From NCBI RefSeq assembly GCF_009664835.1, contig NZ_CP045929.1, positions 3,224,001 through 3,288,000 of the forward strand: a DNA stretch of 64,000 nucleotides. Direction: 5' to 3'. The translations under genes and the position numbers were made by a program. Below, piece by piece: positions 17,251 to 26,421 of the stretch (position 1 is the stretch's first letter; each line of letters opens with the position of its first letter). The notes under the pieces were generated by a model. That model saw only the letters and a list, made by a program, of their open reading frames with translations. It was not told the DNA's origin and ran no database searches. Origin of the DNA: Allosaccharopolyspora coralli. Its GTDB lineage: Bacteria > Actinomycetota > Actinomycetes > Mycobacteriales > Pseudonocardiaceae.

Positions 17251-18603
17251 TCACACCGCGAGACTCAGCAGCAGGACGAACCCGAACCCGCACACCGAGA
17301 TGATCGTTTCGAGCACGGTCCAGGTCGCCAGCGTCTCCTTCACGGTCAGCCCGAAGGATTCCCGCACGATCCAGAACCCGGTGTCGTTGACGTGCGAGGC
17401 GATGATGCTGCCCGCCCCGGTCGCCAACGTCACCAGCGCCAGGTTCGCGTCGCTGCCCTCGATGAGCGGGATCACGAGCCCGGCGGTGGTCAGAGCCGCG
17501 ACCGTCGCCGAGCCCTGGGCGAGGCGCAGCAGCGCCGCGATCAGCCAGGCGAGCACGAGCGGCGAGATGCTGCTGTTCTCGAACAGCGTCGCGACGTAGT
17601 CGCCGACGCCACCGTCGATGAGCACCTGCTTGAGCGAGCCGCTGACGCCGAGCACCAGCAGCAGCATCCCGACCGCCTTGACCGAGGTCTCGGCGGACTG
17701 CATCACCCGCGTCATCGGGATCCGGCGCGCGATCCCCATCGTGTAGATCGCCACCAGCACCGAGAGCACCATCACCGTCGTCGGCTCGCCGATCACCTCG
17801 ACGGCCTGGAAGAAGGTGTTCTCCGGCAGGCCGAGGCCGTCCTGCAACAGCGCCACGATCGACGAGGCGAACATGAGCAGCACCGGGAACAGCGCTGTGA
17901 GCGCGCTCGAGGCGAAGCCCGGAGTGTCCTTGATGTCGAACTGCTGGCCCTCTCCGAGCTTGGCCAGGGTGCCGACCTCGGTCTTGGTGAACGCGGACGG
18001 CACGTACTTGCGCGCGTAGTAAGTGAACAGCGGCCCGGCGATGACAGCGGTCGGCAGGGCGATGACGAGCCCGTACACCAGGACCATGCCGACGTTGGCG
18101 CCGTACTGCTCGGCGATCACCGTCGGGCCGGGGTGCGGCGGCAGGAAGCCGTGCATCACCGACAGTCCCGCGGCCATCGGCAGTCCCAGGTACAGGAAGT
18201 TCACCTGCGCCTGCTTGGACATCTGGTAGACGATGGGGACCAGCAGCACGATCCCGACCTCGAAGAACAGCGCGACGCCCAGGATCAGGGACGCGACCAC
18301 GACGGCCCACTGGACCCACCGTTGCCCGAAGCGGTCCACGAGACTCGTGGAGATGCGCTGGGCGCCGCCCGCGTCGGCGAGCAGCTTGCCGAGTATGGCG
18401 CCGAATCCGAAGATCAGTCCGGTGGAGGCGAGCGTGTCACCGAGGCCGTCTTCCACCGCGCCGACGATGTCCGGCAGCGGCATGCCCAGTGCCAGCGCCA
18501 GCAGGAACGACACGACCGCGAGGGCGATGAAGACATGGACCTTGAACTTCATGATCAGCAGCAGGAGCACCGCGATCGCTGCTGCGGTCAGCACGAGGGG
18601 CAA
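17251..18603 (-). CDS. GntP-family gluconate/hexonate permease
   Basis: A 450-residue inner-membrane proton symporter with about 12-14 hydrophobic segments. The GntP hallmarks are GLIFGFGAILGKLLADAGGAQRI, HGFLPPHPGPTVIAEQYGAN (central signature), LRLAQGSATVAAL and SHVNDTGFWIVRE near the C-terminus. I chose TTG 18603, with GAAGGA upstream, because the protein then begins LPLVLTAAAIAVLLLL as GntP proteins do; an alternative is ATG 18666, which would add 21 mainly polar residues. First gene of the hexonate operon, divergent from an IclR gene across a short spacer with an inverted repeat. Confidence 0.85.
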   Translation of the reverse strand: MPLVLTAAAIAVLLLLIMKFKVHVFIALAVVSFLLALALGMPLPDIVGAVEDGLGDTLASTGLIFGFGAILGKLLADAGGAQRISTSLVDRFGQRWVQWAVVVASLILGVALFFEVGIVLLVPIVYQMSKQAQVNFLYLGLPMAAGLSVMHGFLPPHPGPTVIAEQYGANVGMVLVYGLVIALPTAVIAGPLFTYYARKYVPSAFTKTEVGTLAKLGEGQQFDIKDTPGFASSALTALFPVLLMFASSIVALLQDGLGLPENTFFQAVEVIGEPTTVMVLSVLVAIYTMGIARRIPMTRVMQSAETSVKAVGMLLLVLGVSGSLKQVLIDGGVGDYVATLFENSSISPLVLAWLIAALLRLAQGSATVAALTTAGLVIPLIEGSDANLALVTLATGAGSIIASHVNDTGFWIVRESFGLTVKETLATWTVLETIISVCGFGFVLLLSLAV

Positions 18604-18698
18604 TTCCGACCGTCCTTCGATGAGGTCGTGCGTTCTCGGTGGATGAGGCGTCGCGCGGCTGACCATCTCGCAGCGTTCCGTTAAGTGGAAAGCTGTTT

Positions 18699-18712
18699 CG
18701 TTCTCACGAACG
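18699..18712. promoter_or_regulatory. candidate IclR operator between gntP and iclR genes
   Basis: Perfect 5-bp arms CGTTC-TCAC-GAACG, extended loosely as TTTCGTTC...GAACGCGAA. A second weak dyad TGGAAAGCTGTTTC lies just to its left. IclR regulators bind such short palindromes in divergent spacers; assignment is by position only. Confidence 0.4.
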
Positions 18713-18757
18713 CGAACCTTAAGCTGGTGGCTCAGCGACGTCAAACACGGGGGAACC

Positions 18758-19513
18758 ATGGCCACCGAGCGCGGACCGGAGACCGAGAACGCCACGCTGC
18801 GCACGCTGCGGGTGCTGGAGGCAGTCGGCAGACCCGGCGGCCCGCACCCGCTCGGCCACCTCGCCAAGGAGACCGGCCTGGCCAAACCCACCGTCCATCG
18901 CCTCCTGCGCACACTCGGCACCGCCGGATACGTCACCGCGGACGGTTCGGGCGCGTACGGTCCGGGGCCGCGTGCGTACGCGCTCTCCGCCGTGTTCACG
19001 GCCGACCGCCCGACCGACACCGACGCGATCCTGCAGCAGTTCCAGTCCGAAGTGGACAACACCGTGCACATCGCGCTACGCAGCGGGCGCCGCGCGATCT
19101 ACGTCCGCAAGATCGACGGCGAAGGCCCGTACCAGATGGCCTCCCGCGTCGGCGGGCAGCTCGACCTGCACTGCACCGCGATCGGCAAAGCCGTCCTTGC
19201 CCACTCCGCCGCCGAGGACGTGGAAGCCGTCGTCGCGGCCGGACTTCCCCGGCGCACGGCCGGGACGATCACCGACCCGGCCGCGTTCGCCGACGAACTC
19301 GAGCACGTGCGTTCGCGGGGCTACGCCGTCGACGACGAGGAGAACGAGTCGACGATCCGGTGCCTGGCCGCACCGTTGCTGGACCGGTCCGGCCGAGCCA
19401 TGGGCGGCATCAGCGTCTCCACGATCACGTTCCACGTGCCTCGTGAGCAGCTCCTCGCCCACGCACCACGGCTGGTCGACACCGCCGCACTGCTGGCCCC
19501 CGCCTATCGTTGA
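18758..19513 (+). CDS. IclR-family transcriptional regulator of the hexonate operon
   Basis: A 251-residue regulator: winged helix at about 12-75 (LRTLRVLEAVGRPGG, LAKETGLAKPTVHRLLRTL) and the IclR effector domain at about 80-250 (TVHIALRSGRRAIYVRKIDG, LHCTAIGKAVLA, ESTIRCLAAPLLD, GGISVSTITFHV). ATG 18758 follows GGGGGAA. It is divergent from the gntP operon, the usual KdgR-like arrangement, so it probably represses or activates that operon in response to KDG or a hexonate. The effector is inferred from context only. Confidence 0.87.
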   Translation: MATERGPETENATLRTLRVLEAVGRPGGPHPLGHLAKETGLAKPTVHRLLRTLGTAGYVTADGSGAYGPGPRAYALSAVFTADRPTDTDAILQQFQSEVDNTVHIALRSGRRAIYVRKIDGEGPYQMASRVGGQLDLHCTAIGKAVLAHSAAEDVEAVVAAGLPRRTAGTITDPAAFADELEHVRSRGYAVDDEENESTIRCLAAPLLDRSGRAMGGISVSTITFHVPREQLLAHAPRLVDTAALLAPAYR

Positions 19514-19523
19514 CCGGCGCTCA

Positions 19524-19580
19524 GCGTCTGAGACGCATCCGGGAACTTGGGTGGGTGGTCCAGTACCCCCAGTTCGCGCC
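19524..19580. repeat. repeat C, copy 2, with adjacent hairpin between convergent iclR and pntB ends
   Basis: A perfect hairpin GCGTCT-G-AGACGC at 19524-19536 lies 11 bp after the IclR stop and could serve as a terminator stem, although no T-run follows. It leads into the repeat core GGGAACTTGGGTGGGTGGTC shared with 46946-46978 and with the right arm of 1948-2006. Confidence 0.5.
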
Positions 19581-19681
19581 GCGCCGCGTTGGGGCCTCGT
19601 GAGTACCACGCACGCGGCGAGAGCCTCCGCCTCGCGAGACGCGAAGCCTACGAGCACCACTGCCAGTTTCCGGACGCCCTC

Positions 19682-21085
19682 TCACAGTGCCTTGAGTTCC
19701 CCGGTGATCTCGTCGATCGAGCTCTTCGCGTCGCCGAAGAGCATCGAGGTCTGCACGGCGGTGAACAACGGGTTGTCGATACCCGCGAACCCGGAACCCA
19801 TCGATCGTTTGAGGACGATCACCGACCGGGCCTCGTCGACGTCGAGGATGGGCATCCCGTGGATCGGGCTGCTCGGGTCGGTGCGCGCGTCGGGGTTGGT
19901 CACGTCGTTGGCGCCGATCACGAGCGCGACGTCGGTGCGGGCGAACTCCCCGTTGATCTCGTCCATTTCCTTGAGTGCGTCGTAGCTGACCTCGGCCTCG
20001 GCGAGCAGGACGTTCATGTGACCCGGCATCCGGCCTGCGACCGGGTGGATCGCGTACCGCACGGGAACGCCCCGCCCTTCCAGGAGACGCCCCATGTCGT
20101 TGACCGCGTGCTGAGCCTGGGCCACGGCCATGCCGTAGCCCGGGACGACGATCACCTGGTTCGCGTACGCGAGCTGGATGGCCGCGTCGGCGGCCGAGGT
20201 CGCCGTCACCGAGCCACCGTGCACCGGCCCGGTCGCCGCACCGCCACCGAAACCGCCCGCGACGATCGCGGGGATCGACCGGTTCATCGCCTTCGCCATG
20301 AGGTTGGTGAGGATCGCACCGGACGCGCCGACGATCATGCCCGCCACGATCATCGCGGTGTTGTCCAGAGCCAGACCCGCAGCCGCCGCCGACAATCCGG
20401 TCAGGGCGTTGAGCAGGGAGATCACCACCGGCATGTCGGCGCCGCCGATCGGCAGCACCACCATCACCCCCAGGATCGCGGCCACCACGAGCACCCCGAC
20501 GATCCACCACGCCGACGCGCCGCCGCTGCCGGAACCGACGGCGATCACCACCGAACCGCCCACCGCGCACGCGAGCAGCACCAGGTTCAGCGGTTGCTGG
20601 AGTGCGCCGAGGCCGATGGGTCTGCCGGGCAGGATCTCCTGCAACTTCAGGAACGCGACCAGCGAGCCCCAGAACGACACCGAACCGACGATCGTCGCGA
20701 ACAGCGAACCGGCGACGATGTGCGCGGTCGGCTGCTCGTCCAGCTCGCTGAACCCGGCGGAGTCGAGGAACTCCGCCCACGCGATCAGCGCCACGGTGCC
20801 ACCACCGACACCGTTGAACATCGCCACCAGTTGCGGCATCGCCGTCATCCGCGTCCGCAACGCGGGCGGCACCCCGAGCACCACGCCGACCAGCAGCCCG
20901 CCGATGATCAGCCCCCAGTTCTCGGTGTCCCGGATCGACACGAGTGTCGCGACGACCGCCAGCCCCATTCCGGCCGCCGCGATGTAGTTGCCGCGCACGG
21001 CGGTGCGCGGCCCGGTCAACCCCATCAGTCCGTAGATGACCATCCCGAACGCGACGATGTAGAGCACGCTCACCAGTGCGTCCAT
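19682..21085 (-). CDS. pntB: NAD(P) transhydrogenase beta subunit
   Basis: A 467-residue membrane subunit. About 8-9 transmembrane segments occupy residues 1-265, then the NADP-binding domain III follows: VIVVPGYGMAVAQAQHAV, YAIHPVAGRMPGHMNVLLAEA, IGANDVTNPDARTDP, and VIVLKRSMGSGFAGIDNPLF near the C-terminus. It couples hydride transfer between NADH and NADP+ to proton translocation. ATG 21085 shares a base with the stop of the preceding gene (TGATG), so the three pnt genes form one translationally coupled operon. NADPH supply for the many oxidoreductases in this window is the general role. Confidence 0.95.
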   Translation of the reverse strand: MDALVSVLYIVAFGMVIYGLMGLTGPRTAVRGNYIAAAGMGLAVVATLVSIRDTENWGLIIGGLLVGVVLGVPPALRTRMTAMPQLVAMFNGVGGGTVALIAWAEFLDSAGFSELDEQPTAHIVAGSLFATIVGSVSFWGSLVAFLKLQEILPGRPIGLGALQQPLNLVLLACAVGGSVVIAVGSGSGGASAWWIVGVLVVAAILGVMVVLPIGGADMPVVISLLNALTGLSAAAAGLALDNTAMIVAGMIVGASGAILTNLMAKAMNRSIPAIVAGGFGGGAATGPVHGGSVTATSAADAAIQLAYANQVIVVPGYGMAVAQAQHAVNDMGRLLEGRGVPVRYAIHPVAGRMPGHMNVLLAEAEVSYDALKEMDEINGEFARTDVALVIGANDVTNPDARTDPSSPIHGMPILDVDEARSVIVLKRSMGSGFAGIDNPLFTAVQTSMLFGDAKSSIDEITGELKAL

Positions 21086-21411
21086 CAGCGCTCGGCCCCC
21101 TCGTCGTCGGTGCTGCGCGCGGGCTTCGACTTGAACATGCCGAGCATCCGGTCGGTGACGACGAAACCACCGACGACGTTCAGCGTCCCGAAGATCAACG
21201 CCACCAGCAGGATCGCCTTGATCCCCCACGGAGCCGAGGCGGGCAGCTCACCCAGCACCACCAGCGCGCCGAGCACGACGATGCCGTGGATGGCGTTCGT
21301 CCCCGACATCAGCGGCGTGTGCAGGGTGTTGGGCACCTTCGAAATCACCGCGAACCCGACGAACCCGGCCAGCGCCAGGATCGCCAGGTTCGCCAGCAGC
21401 TCGGCGTACAT
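21085..21411 (-). CDS. pntAB: NAD(P) transhydrogenase alpha subunit, membrane part
   Basis: A 108-residue protein with three to four hydrophobic helices. LAGFVGFAVISKVPNTLHTPLMSGTNAIHGIVVLGAL is the conserved domain II segment of PntA. In actinobacteria and Rhodospirillum this segment is a separate gene, as here. Its ATG 21411 follows the preceding stop codon with no intervening base. Confidence 0.95.
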   Translation of the reverse strand: MYAELLANLAILALAGFVGFAVISKVPNTLHTPLMSGTNAIHGIVVLGALVVLGELPASAPWGIKAILLVALIFGTLNVVGGFVVTDRMLGMFKSKPARSTDDEGAER

Positions 21412-22545
21412 CTAGCGCACCTCCCCCGTCGTGGCCGAACCGGAGCGCGTCACGCATGCCGCGGCCACCACCTCGTCGTCGAAGTCGGGCGCCCACCGGC
21501 CCTGCTCGTCGAGCATCAGTTCCAGCAGCGCCGCCACGTTGCGCGCGTACAGCTCGCTGGCGTGTTCGGGCATCGTCGCGGGCAGGTTCAGCGGCGAGCT
21601 GATCGTCACGTCGTGCCGGACGACGGTCTGCCCCGGTTGCGTGAGCGCGCAGTTGCCTCCGGTCTCGCCCGCCAGGTCGACGACCACCGAGCCCGGCTTC
21701 ATCCCGCGCACCGCGTCCTCGGTCACCAGCGTCGGCGCGGTCCGGCCGGGCACGAGCGCGGTGGTGATCACGACGTCGAAGGTGCCGATCGCACGTTCCA
21801 GCTCCGTCTGTTGCCGGGCACGCTCGTCCTCGGTGAGCTCCCGGGCGTAGCCGCCCTCCCCGACGGCCTCGACCCCGAGGTCGAGCCACCGCGCGCCCAC
21901 GGATCGCACCTGCTCGGCGACCTCCGGCCGGACGTCGTACCCGGTCGGCCTGCCGCCGAGCCGTTTCGCCGTGGCGAGGGCCTGCAAACCCGCGACACCA
22001 GCGCCGAGCACGAGTACCGTCGCCGGCTTCACCGTCCCCGCCGCCGTGGTCAGCATCGGGAAGAACCGGGTGCACTCCCATGCCGCGAGTAGCACTGCCT
22101 TGTACCCGGCGACGTTCGCCTGCGACGACAGCGCGTCCATCGACTGCGCGCGGGAGATGCGGGGGATCTCCTCCACCGCGAACGCGGTGACCTCCGCTGT
22201 CGACAGCCCCGCGACGGCCTCGGGGTCGCCACGCGGGTTCAGAAAGCCGATCAGCGTCGTTCCGGGGTTCAACGAGGCGACCTCGCGCGCGGTCGGCGGC
22301 GCCACCTTCACGACGACGTCCGCGGACCAGGCGTCTCCGATCGAGGCACCGGACGCGGTGTAATGCTCGTCCGGGATGAGTGCCGCGATCCCTGCCCCTG
22401 GCTCGACGACCACCCGCACGTGGCGGCCGGTGAGTTTCTCGACGACCGTGGGTACGAGCGCCACCCGCCGTTCCCCGGGCCGCGTCTCACGCACCACCCC
22501 CACCGTGCACGGGTACGCACTCCGCACCCGGGCCTGTTCGCTCAT
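21412..22545 (-). CDS. pntAA: NAD(P) transhydrogenase alpha subunit, NAD-binding part
   Basis: A 377-residue soluble domain I of the alanine dehydrogenase/PntA family. Seen are GVVRETRPGERRVALVP at the N-terminus, RAQSMDALSSQANVAGYKAV, the NAD-binding VLVLGAGVAGLQALATAKRLG (about 170-190), and the RQQ-type loop in the region with ERARQQTELE. ATG 22545 has GGGAGG 5 bases upstream; the longer frame starting at 22575 is less likely. It is the first gene of the pnt operon and divergent from an F420-type oxidoreductase. Confidence 0.94.
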   Translation of the reverse strand: MSEQARVRSAYPCTVGVVRETRPGERRVALVPTVVEKLTGRHVRVVVEPGAGIAALIPDEHYTASGASIGDAWSADVVVKVAPPTAREVASLNPGTTLIGFLNPRGDPEAVAGLSTAEVTAFAVEEIPRISRAQSMDALSSQANVAGYKAVLLAAWECTRFFPMLTTAAGTVKPATVLVLGAGVAGLQALATAKRLGGRPTGYDVRPEVAEQVRSVGARWLDLGVEAVGEGGYARELTEDERARQQTELERAIGTFDVVITTALVPGRTAPTLVTEDAVRGMKPGSVVVDLAGETGGNCALTQPGQTVVRHDVTISSPLNLPATMPEHASELYARNVAALLELMLDEQGRWAPDFDDEVVAAACVTRSGSATTGEVR

Positions 22546-22768
22546 CCCGACCTCCCGGCAGGTTCCACCTTCCACGATCCGCGTCTCGTCCCTGCACGCA
22601 CAACATCACGAAACGGGTCTCGGCGCTTCCCCCGTTCGCGGGTCGACGTTCCCTTTCCCAGCGGCAGCGACCTGCGGGACGAGCACGGTCGGCGTACCGT
22701 CGACCCTCGAACGGCGGTTCCACAGTGGACCTCGGACGGGGTCCGCGGGCGCCTGACGGGAGTGGTCC

Positions 22769-23752
22769 ATGGTCCGTTTCGGGTACACCCTGATGACCGA
22801 GCAGTCCGGCCCACGGGCTCTCGTCCGCCACGCACCCCTCGCCGAACGCGCGGGCTTCGACTTCCAGGTGATCAGCGACCACTTCTCGCCCTGGCTGAAC
22901 ACGCAGGCCCACGCCCCGTACGCGTGGTCCGTGCTCGGGGCGATCTGCCAGGCCACGGAACGCACCGAGCTCATGACGTACGTGACGGCGCCGATCATGC
23001 GTTACCACCCGGCCGTCGTCGCCCAGAAGGCGGCGACCGTGGCCCTGCTCTCGGGCGGACGGTTCACCCTCGGAATCGGAGCGGGCGAGAATCTCAACGA
23101 GCACGTCGTGGGACGAGGGTGGCCGGGCGTGAACACCCGGCACGCGATGCTCGGCGAAGCGATCGAGATCATCACCGAACTGTTCGACGGCGACTACCTG
23201 TCCTACCGGGGCGAGCACTTCACCGTGGACTCGGCCAAACTCTGGGACGTGCCCGACAGCCCGGTCCCGATCGCGGTCGCCATCTCGGGGGCGCAGTCGG
23301 TCGAACAGTTCGCCCCGGTGGCCGACGGGATGATCGCCGTCGAGCCGGACGCCGAGCTGTGCCGGTTGTGGGACAGCACGACCAGCAGCGGCAACCGCAA
23401 GATCGGCCAGCTGCCGGTCGCGTGGGGGCTCGACCGGGACGAGGCGGTGCACCGTGCGTGGCAGCAGTTCCGGTGGTTCGCCGGCGGCTGGAAGGTCAAC
23501 GCGGAGCTGCCCGCGCCGCCGAACTTCCACGCCGCGACGCGGTTCGTGCGGGAGGACGACGTCGCCGACAACATCCCGTGCGGCCCGGACGTCGACGCCG
23601 TCGTGTCCTCGGCCAGGGTTTTCTGGGAAGCCGGGTTCACCGACCTCGCGTTCGTCCAGATCGGCGGCGACGACCATCAGGACGGCTTTTTCGAGTTCGC
23701 CGAACGCGAGCTGCTTCCCGCGCTGCGGGACGCGGCGCCGCGCAGTCGTTGA
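22769..23752 (+). CDS. F420-type LLM oxidoreductase (TIGR03557-like)
   Basis: A 327-residue TIM-barrel flavin/deazaflavin enzyme. The block ISDHFSPWLNTQAHAPYAWSVLGA, then TAPIMRYHPAVVAQKAATVALLSGGRF and LGIGAGENLNEHVVGRGWP are the signature of the F420-dependent glucose-6-phosphate dehydrogenase-like branch. The substrate is unknown. A paralogue with the same layout lies at 31541-32494. Many such proteins reduce or oxidise small molecules with F420, which actinomycetes make. The gene is monocistronic and divergent from the pnt operon. Confidence 0.85.
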   Translation: MVRFGYTLMTEQSGPRALVRHAPLAERAGFDFQVISDHFSPWLNTQAHAPYAWSVLGAICQATERTELMTYVTAPIMRYHPAVVAQKAATVALLSGGRFTLGIGAGENLNEHVVGRGWPGVNTRHAMLGEAIEIITELFDGDYLSYRGEHFTVDSAKLWDVPDSPVPIAVAISGAQSVEQFAPVADGMIAVEPDAELCRLWDSTTSSGNRKIGQLPVAWGLDRDEAVHRAWQQFRWFAGGWKVNAELPAPPNFHAATRFVREDDVADNIPCGPDVDAVVSSARVFWEAGFTDLAFVQIGGDDHQDGFFEFAERELLPALRDAAPRSR

Positions 23753-24066
23753 GGAATTGCGCGGCTTGAGCGTGTGGGCAGGCAGCTTTCCCGTCGGCCT
23801 CCGCAGACCGGCCGCCCGCGGGTTCTCAGCTCGCCGCTCGCGAGCACCGGCGTCGACGTCACGTAGTTCTGGCGTCCAACCATGCGCCCGACGGTCAAAC
23901 ACTGGCGCAATCCGGCCCACAACGTTCTGGCGTCCGATTCGGAGCGACTCTTCAGGCACACTCGGACCGCCGCTCGAGTGTCGCCGGTGGAGTTGCCCGC
24001 GTGGGCGGCGACTGCGATCGTCGATCGAACGCGGCAGCCGTCGGAACACAGGAGGAACGTCGAACC
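23753..24066. other. gene-free stretch upstream of hemerythrin gene
   Basis: No gene seen in 314 bp. It contains pieces of the dispersed repeats: CGCAGACCGGCCGCCC (about 23806, also near 960) running into GCGGGTTCTCAGC, shared with repeat B at 13996-14008. The phrase GTTCTGGCGTCC occurs twice, 56 bp apart (near 23866 and 23922), possibly a direct-repeat regulator site for the hemerythrin gene. Confidence 0.5.
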
Positions 24067-24579
24067 ATGTCCGCAGATCGAATCGGCTCCCGAGACGTCG
24101 TGGAGCTGATTCTCGCCGACCACCGTCGGTTCGAGGATCTCTTCCGCGAGCTGCGCAGCTCCGAAGGCGACCGCAGGCAGGCGCTGGCCGATCTGTCGGC
24201 GTTGCTCGTCGCCCACGCCGAGGCCGAGGAAGCCGAGGTGTACCCGGTTCTGCGGCGGAAGGCGCAGGTCGACGACGAGGAGGTCGAACACGGCGCTGAA
24301 GAGCACGCCGAGGGCCACCGGGCGCTGCTCGCGCTGTGGGAAGCGGGCGAGCCCGGGACCGAGGACTGGGACGGCAAGCTCGAAGAGCTCAGCGAGTCCA
24401 TCACGCACCACCTCGACGAGGAAGAACGCACGATTCTCAACGACGCCCGCGACACCGTGGGCGACGCACAACGGGAGGAACTCGGCGACGCCTTCTCCCG
24501 TGCTCGGCAGGTGAAACTGGACGCGGACTGCGGCCGCCCGGAGTACGTCCGCTCCCTCGTCGCCTCCGACAACCACTGA
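24067..24579 (+). CDS. hemerythrin HHE domain protein
   Basis: A 170-residue cytosolic four-helix bundle that should bind a di-iron centre. The ligand pattern is visible as LADHRRFEDLF, AHAEAEEAEVYPVL, EEHAEGHRALL and THHLDEEERTIL. Family members sense or buffer oxygen, NO or oxidative stress. ATG 24067 has AGGAGG upstream, while the longer frame from 24001 would add non-conserved residues. It is monocistronic, with a 42-bp palindrome 48 bp after the stop. Confidence 0.9.
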   Translation: MSADRIGSRDVVELILADHRRFEDLFRELRSSEGDRRQALADLSALLVAHAEAEEAEVYPVLRRKAQVDDEEVEHGAEEHAEGHRALLALWEAGEPGTEDWDGKLEELSESITHHLDEEERTILNDARDTVGDAQREELGDAFSRARQVKLDADCGRPEYVRSLVASDNH

Positions 24580-24626
24580 CCTCTCCGGCGGGAAGCCGAG
24601 GCGTCGGGGCTCCAGTGCCCTGCCGG

Positions 24627-24676
24627 GCTGCGTGAGTCTTTTCAGTGGCTATAGCCACCAAAAAGACTCACGCAGC
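24627..24676. repeat. 42-bp palindrome family, copy 2 (50 bp with extended arms)
   Basis: Core 24631-24672 starts CGTGAGTCTTTT and ends AAAAAGACTCACG around the perfect centre GTGGCTATAGCCAC; two mismatches near the inner arm. It lies between the hemerythrin gene and the alpha/beta hydrolase gene, both on plus, and could act as a terminator in either direction. Confidence 0.85.
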
Positions 24677-24770
24677 GACCCCGCGCGCCTCCTTTCAGCA
24701 CCCCCGATGAGTTCGGCTTACTCGCTGGGTCGATACCGGTGCAGACATCCCACGCACGCCGGAGGCAGCC

Positions 24771-25631
24771 ATGTCCGAGCCCACTACCCACACGCTCGCC
24801 GTCCCGGGCGCCACACTGCACTACGACGTCCGGGGCGACCTCGCCGCCGGACCGGTGTTGATGCTGGTCGGGTCGCCGATGGACGCCTCGGGGTTCGGCA
24901 CGCTCGCGTCGTACTTCACCGACGGCCCCGTCGTGACCTACGACCCTCGCGGAAGCGGGCGCAGCGAGCGCACCGACACCACCACCGAGTGCACCCCGGA
25001 GCAGCACGCCGACGATCTGCACCGAGTGCTCGACGCACTCGGCGTCGGTCCGGTCGATCTGTTCGGCAGTAGCGGCGGTGCCGTCAACGGACTCGTCCTC
25101 GTCGCCCGGCACCCCGGACAGGTCCGCACGTTCGTGGCCCACGAGCCACCGGTGGCCGCGGTCCTGCCCGATCGCGATCAGGTGATCGCCACGGCCGACG
25201 ACATCTACGAGACGTACCACCGCAGCGGTTCGGGTCCGGCGATGGCCAAGTTCATCGCGCTCACGAGCCGCACCGGTCCGTTGCCCGTCGACTACGCGGA
25301 CGAGCCCGCTCCCGACCCTGCCCAGTACGGTTTGCCCACCGAGGACGACGGCGCGCGTGGCGATCCTCTGCTCGGGCAGAACATCCGGACATGCAGCGCG
25401 TACCGACACGATTACGACGCGCTCAGCACGGCCTCGACGCGGATCGTCGTTGCAGCCGGGCGGGAGTCCGAAGGCGAGTTGGCGCATCGGGGCGCGGCAG
25501 GGGTCGCCGAACGGCTCGGCACCGACCTGGTGCTCTTCCCGGGCCACCACGCCGGCTTCCTCGGCGGTGAGTTCGGGATGCACGGCGACCCGGACGGCTT
25601 CGCCCGCGCGCTGCGCGACGCCTTGACGTGA
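24771..25631 (+). CDS. alpha/beta hydrolase
   Basis: A 286-residue serine hydrolase fold. Strand/turn GPVLMLVGSPMDASGF forms the oxyanion region, YDPRGSGRSERTD is the typical second loop, DLFGSSGGAVNGLVLVARHP carries the nucleophile Ser, and FPGHHAGFLGG near the C-terminus supplies the His. The substrate is unknown; TAP-like or prolyl-iminopeptidase-like esterases look similar. ATG 24771 has GGAGG nearby. The methyltransferase gene follows 55 bp downstream and may be co-transcribed. Confidence 0.85.
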   Translation: MSEPTTHTLAVPGATLHYDVRGDLAAGPVLMLVGSPMDASGFGTLASYFTDGPVVTYDPRGSGRSERTDTTTECTPEQHADDLHRVLDALGVGPVDLFGSSGGAVNGLVLVARHPGQVRTFVAHEPPVAAVLPDRDQVIATADDIYETYHRSGSGPAMAKFIALTSRTGPLPVDYADEPAPDPAQYGLPTEDDGARGDPLLGQNIRTCSAYRHDYDALSTASTRIVVAAGRESEGELAHRGAAGVAERLGTDLVLFPGHHAGFLGGEFGMHGDPDGFARALRDALT

Positions 25632-25686
25632 CCACGAACGTCGAAATCCGGTGGTGGGCACGGAATCCCGGTGCGACAGTGGGTCC

Positions 25687-26421
25687 ATGCCCGAGGACTA
25701 TTTCGGTGAAGGGGTCGCGGAACTCTACGACGGATTCGAGCAGGAGATGTTCGATCCCGCTGTCGTCGAGACGACCGTGGAGTTTCTCGCTCCGCTGGCC
25801 GACAACGGTGCGCTCGAGCTGGGGGTCGGCACCGGACGTATCGCGCTCCCGCTCAGCGAGCGCGGCGTGCCGGTCCACGGCATCGACCTCTCCTCGGCGA
25901 TGCTGGCCCGGTTGCGGGCCAAACCGAAAGCCGACCGGATCTCACTGACCGAGGGCGATTTCGCCCACGCGACGGTGCCGCGCACGTTCTCACTCGTCTA
26001 TCTCGTGTTCAACACGATCATGAACCTGACCTCGCAGGACGAGCAGGTGTCGTGTTTCCGCACGGTCGCGGCGCACCTGGAGCCGGGTGGTCGGTTCGTC
26101 GTCGAGGTCGGCGTTCCCGACCTGCAGCGGCTCCCGTTCGGCGAGACCGTCCGGCCGTTCTCGGTGAGCCCGGACCGGTTGGGGTTCGACGAGTACGAAC
26201 TCGCAACACAGCGACTCGTCTCCCACCACTACCGCACGGTGAACGGTGAGCTGACCGTGCGCTCGATCCCGTTCCGTTTCGTGTGGCCCTCCGAACTGGA
26301 CTTGATGGCTCGGCTCGCCGGGTTGAGGCTGTGCCAACGATGGGGCGGTTGGAATCGGGAACCGTTCACCGCAGCCAGCGGGAGCCACGTCTCGGTGTGG
26401 GAGAAGCCGTCCGCTCAGTGA
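25687..26421 (+). CDS. class I SAM-dependent methyltransferase
   Basis: A 244-residue methyltransferase with motif I LELGVGTGRIALPLSERG (about 42-60), HGIDLSSAML, and SLVYLVFNTIMNLTSQDEQVSCF, a block typical of Methyltransf_25-type small-molecule enzymes. The C-terminus FTAASGSHVSVWEK completes the fold. ATG 25687 was chosen over 25651 because it begins the conserved PEDYFGEGVAELYD. Its 3' end overlaps the convergent decarboxylase gene by 7 bp. Confidence 0.85.
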   Translation: MPEDYFGEGVAELYDGFEQEMFDPAVVETTVEFLAPLADNGALELGVGTGRIALPLSERGVPVHGIDLSSAMLARLRAKPKADRISLTEGDFAHATVPRTFSLVYLVFNTIMNLTSQDEQVSCFRTVAAHLEPGGRFVVEVGVPDLQRLPFGETVRPFSVSPDRLGFDEYELATQRLVSHHYRTVNGELTVRSIPFRFVWPSELDLMARLAGLRLCQRWGGWNREPFTAASGSHVSVWEKPSAQ

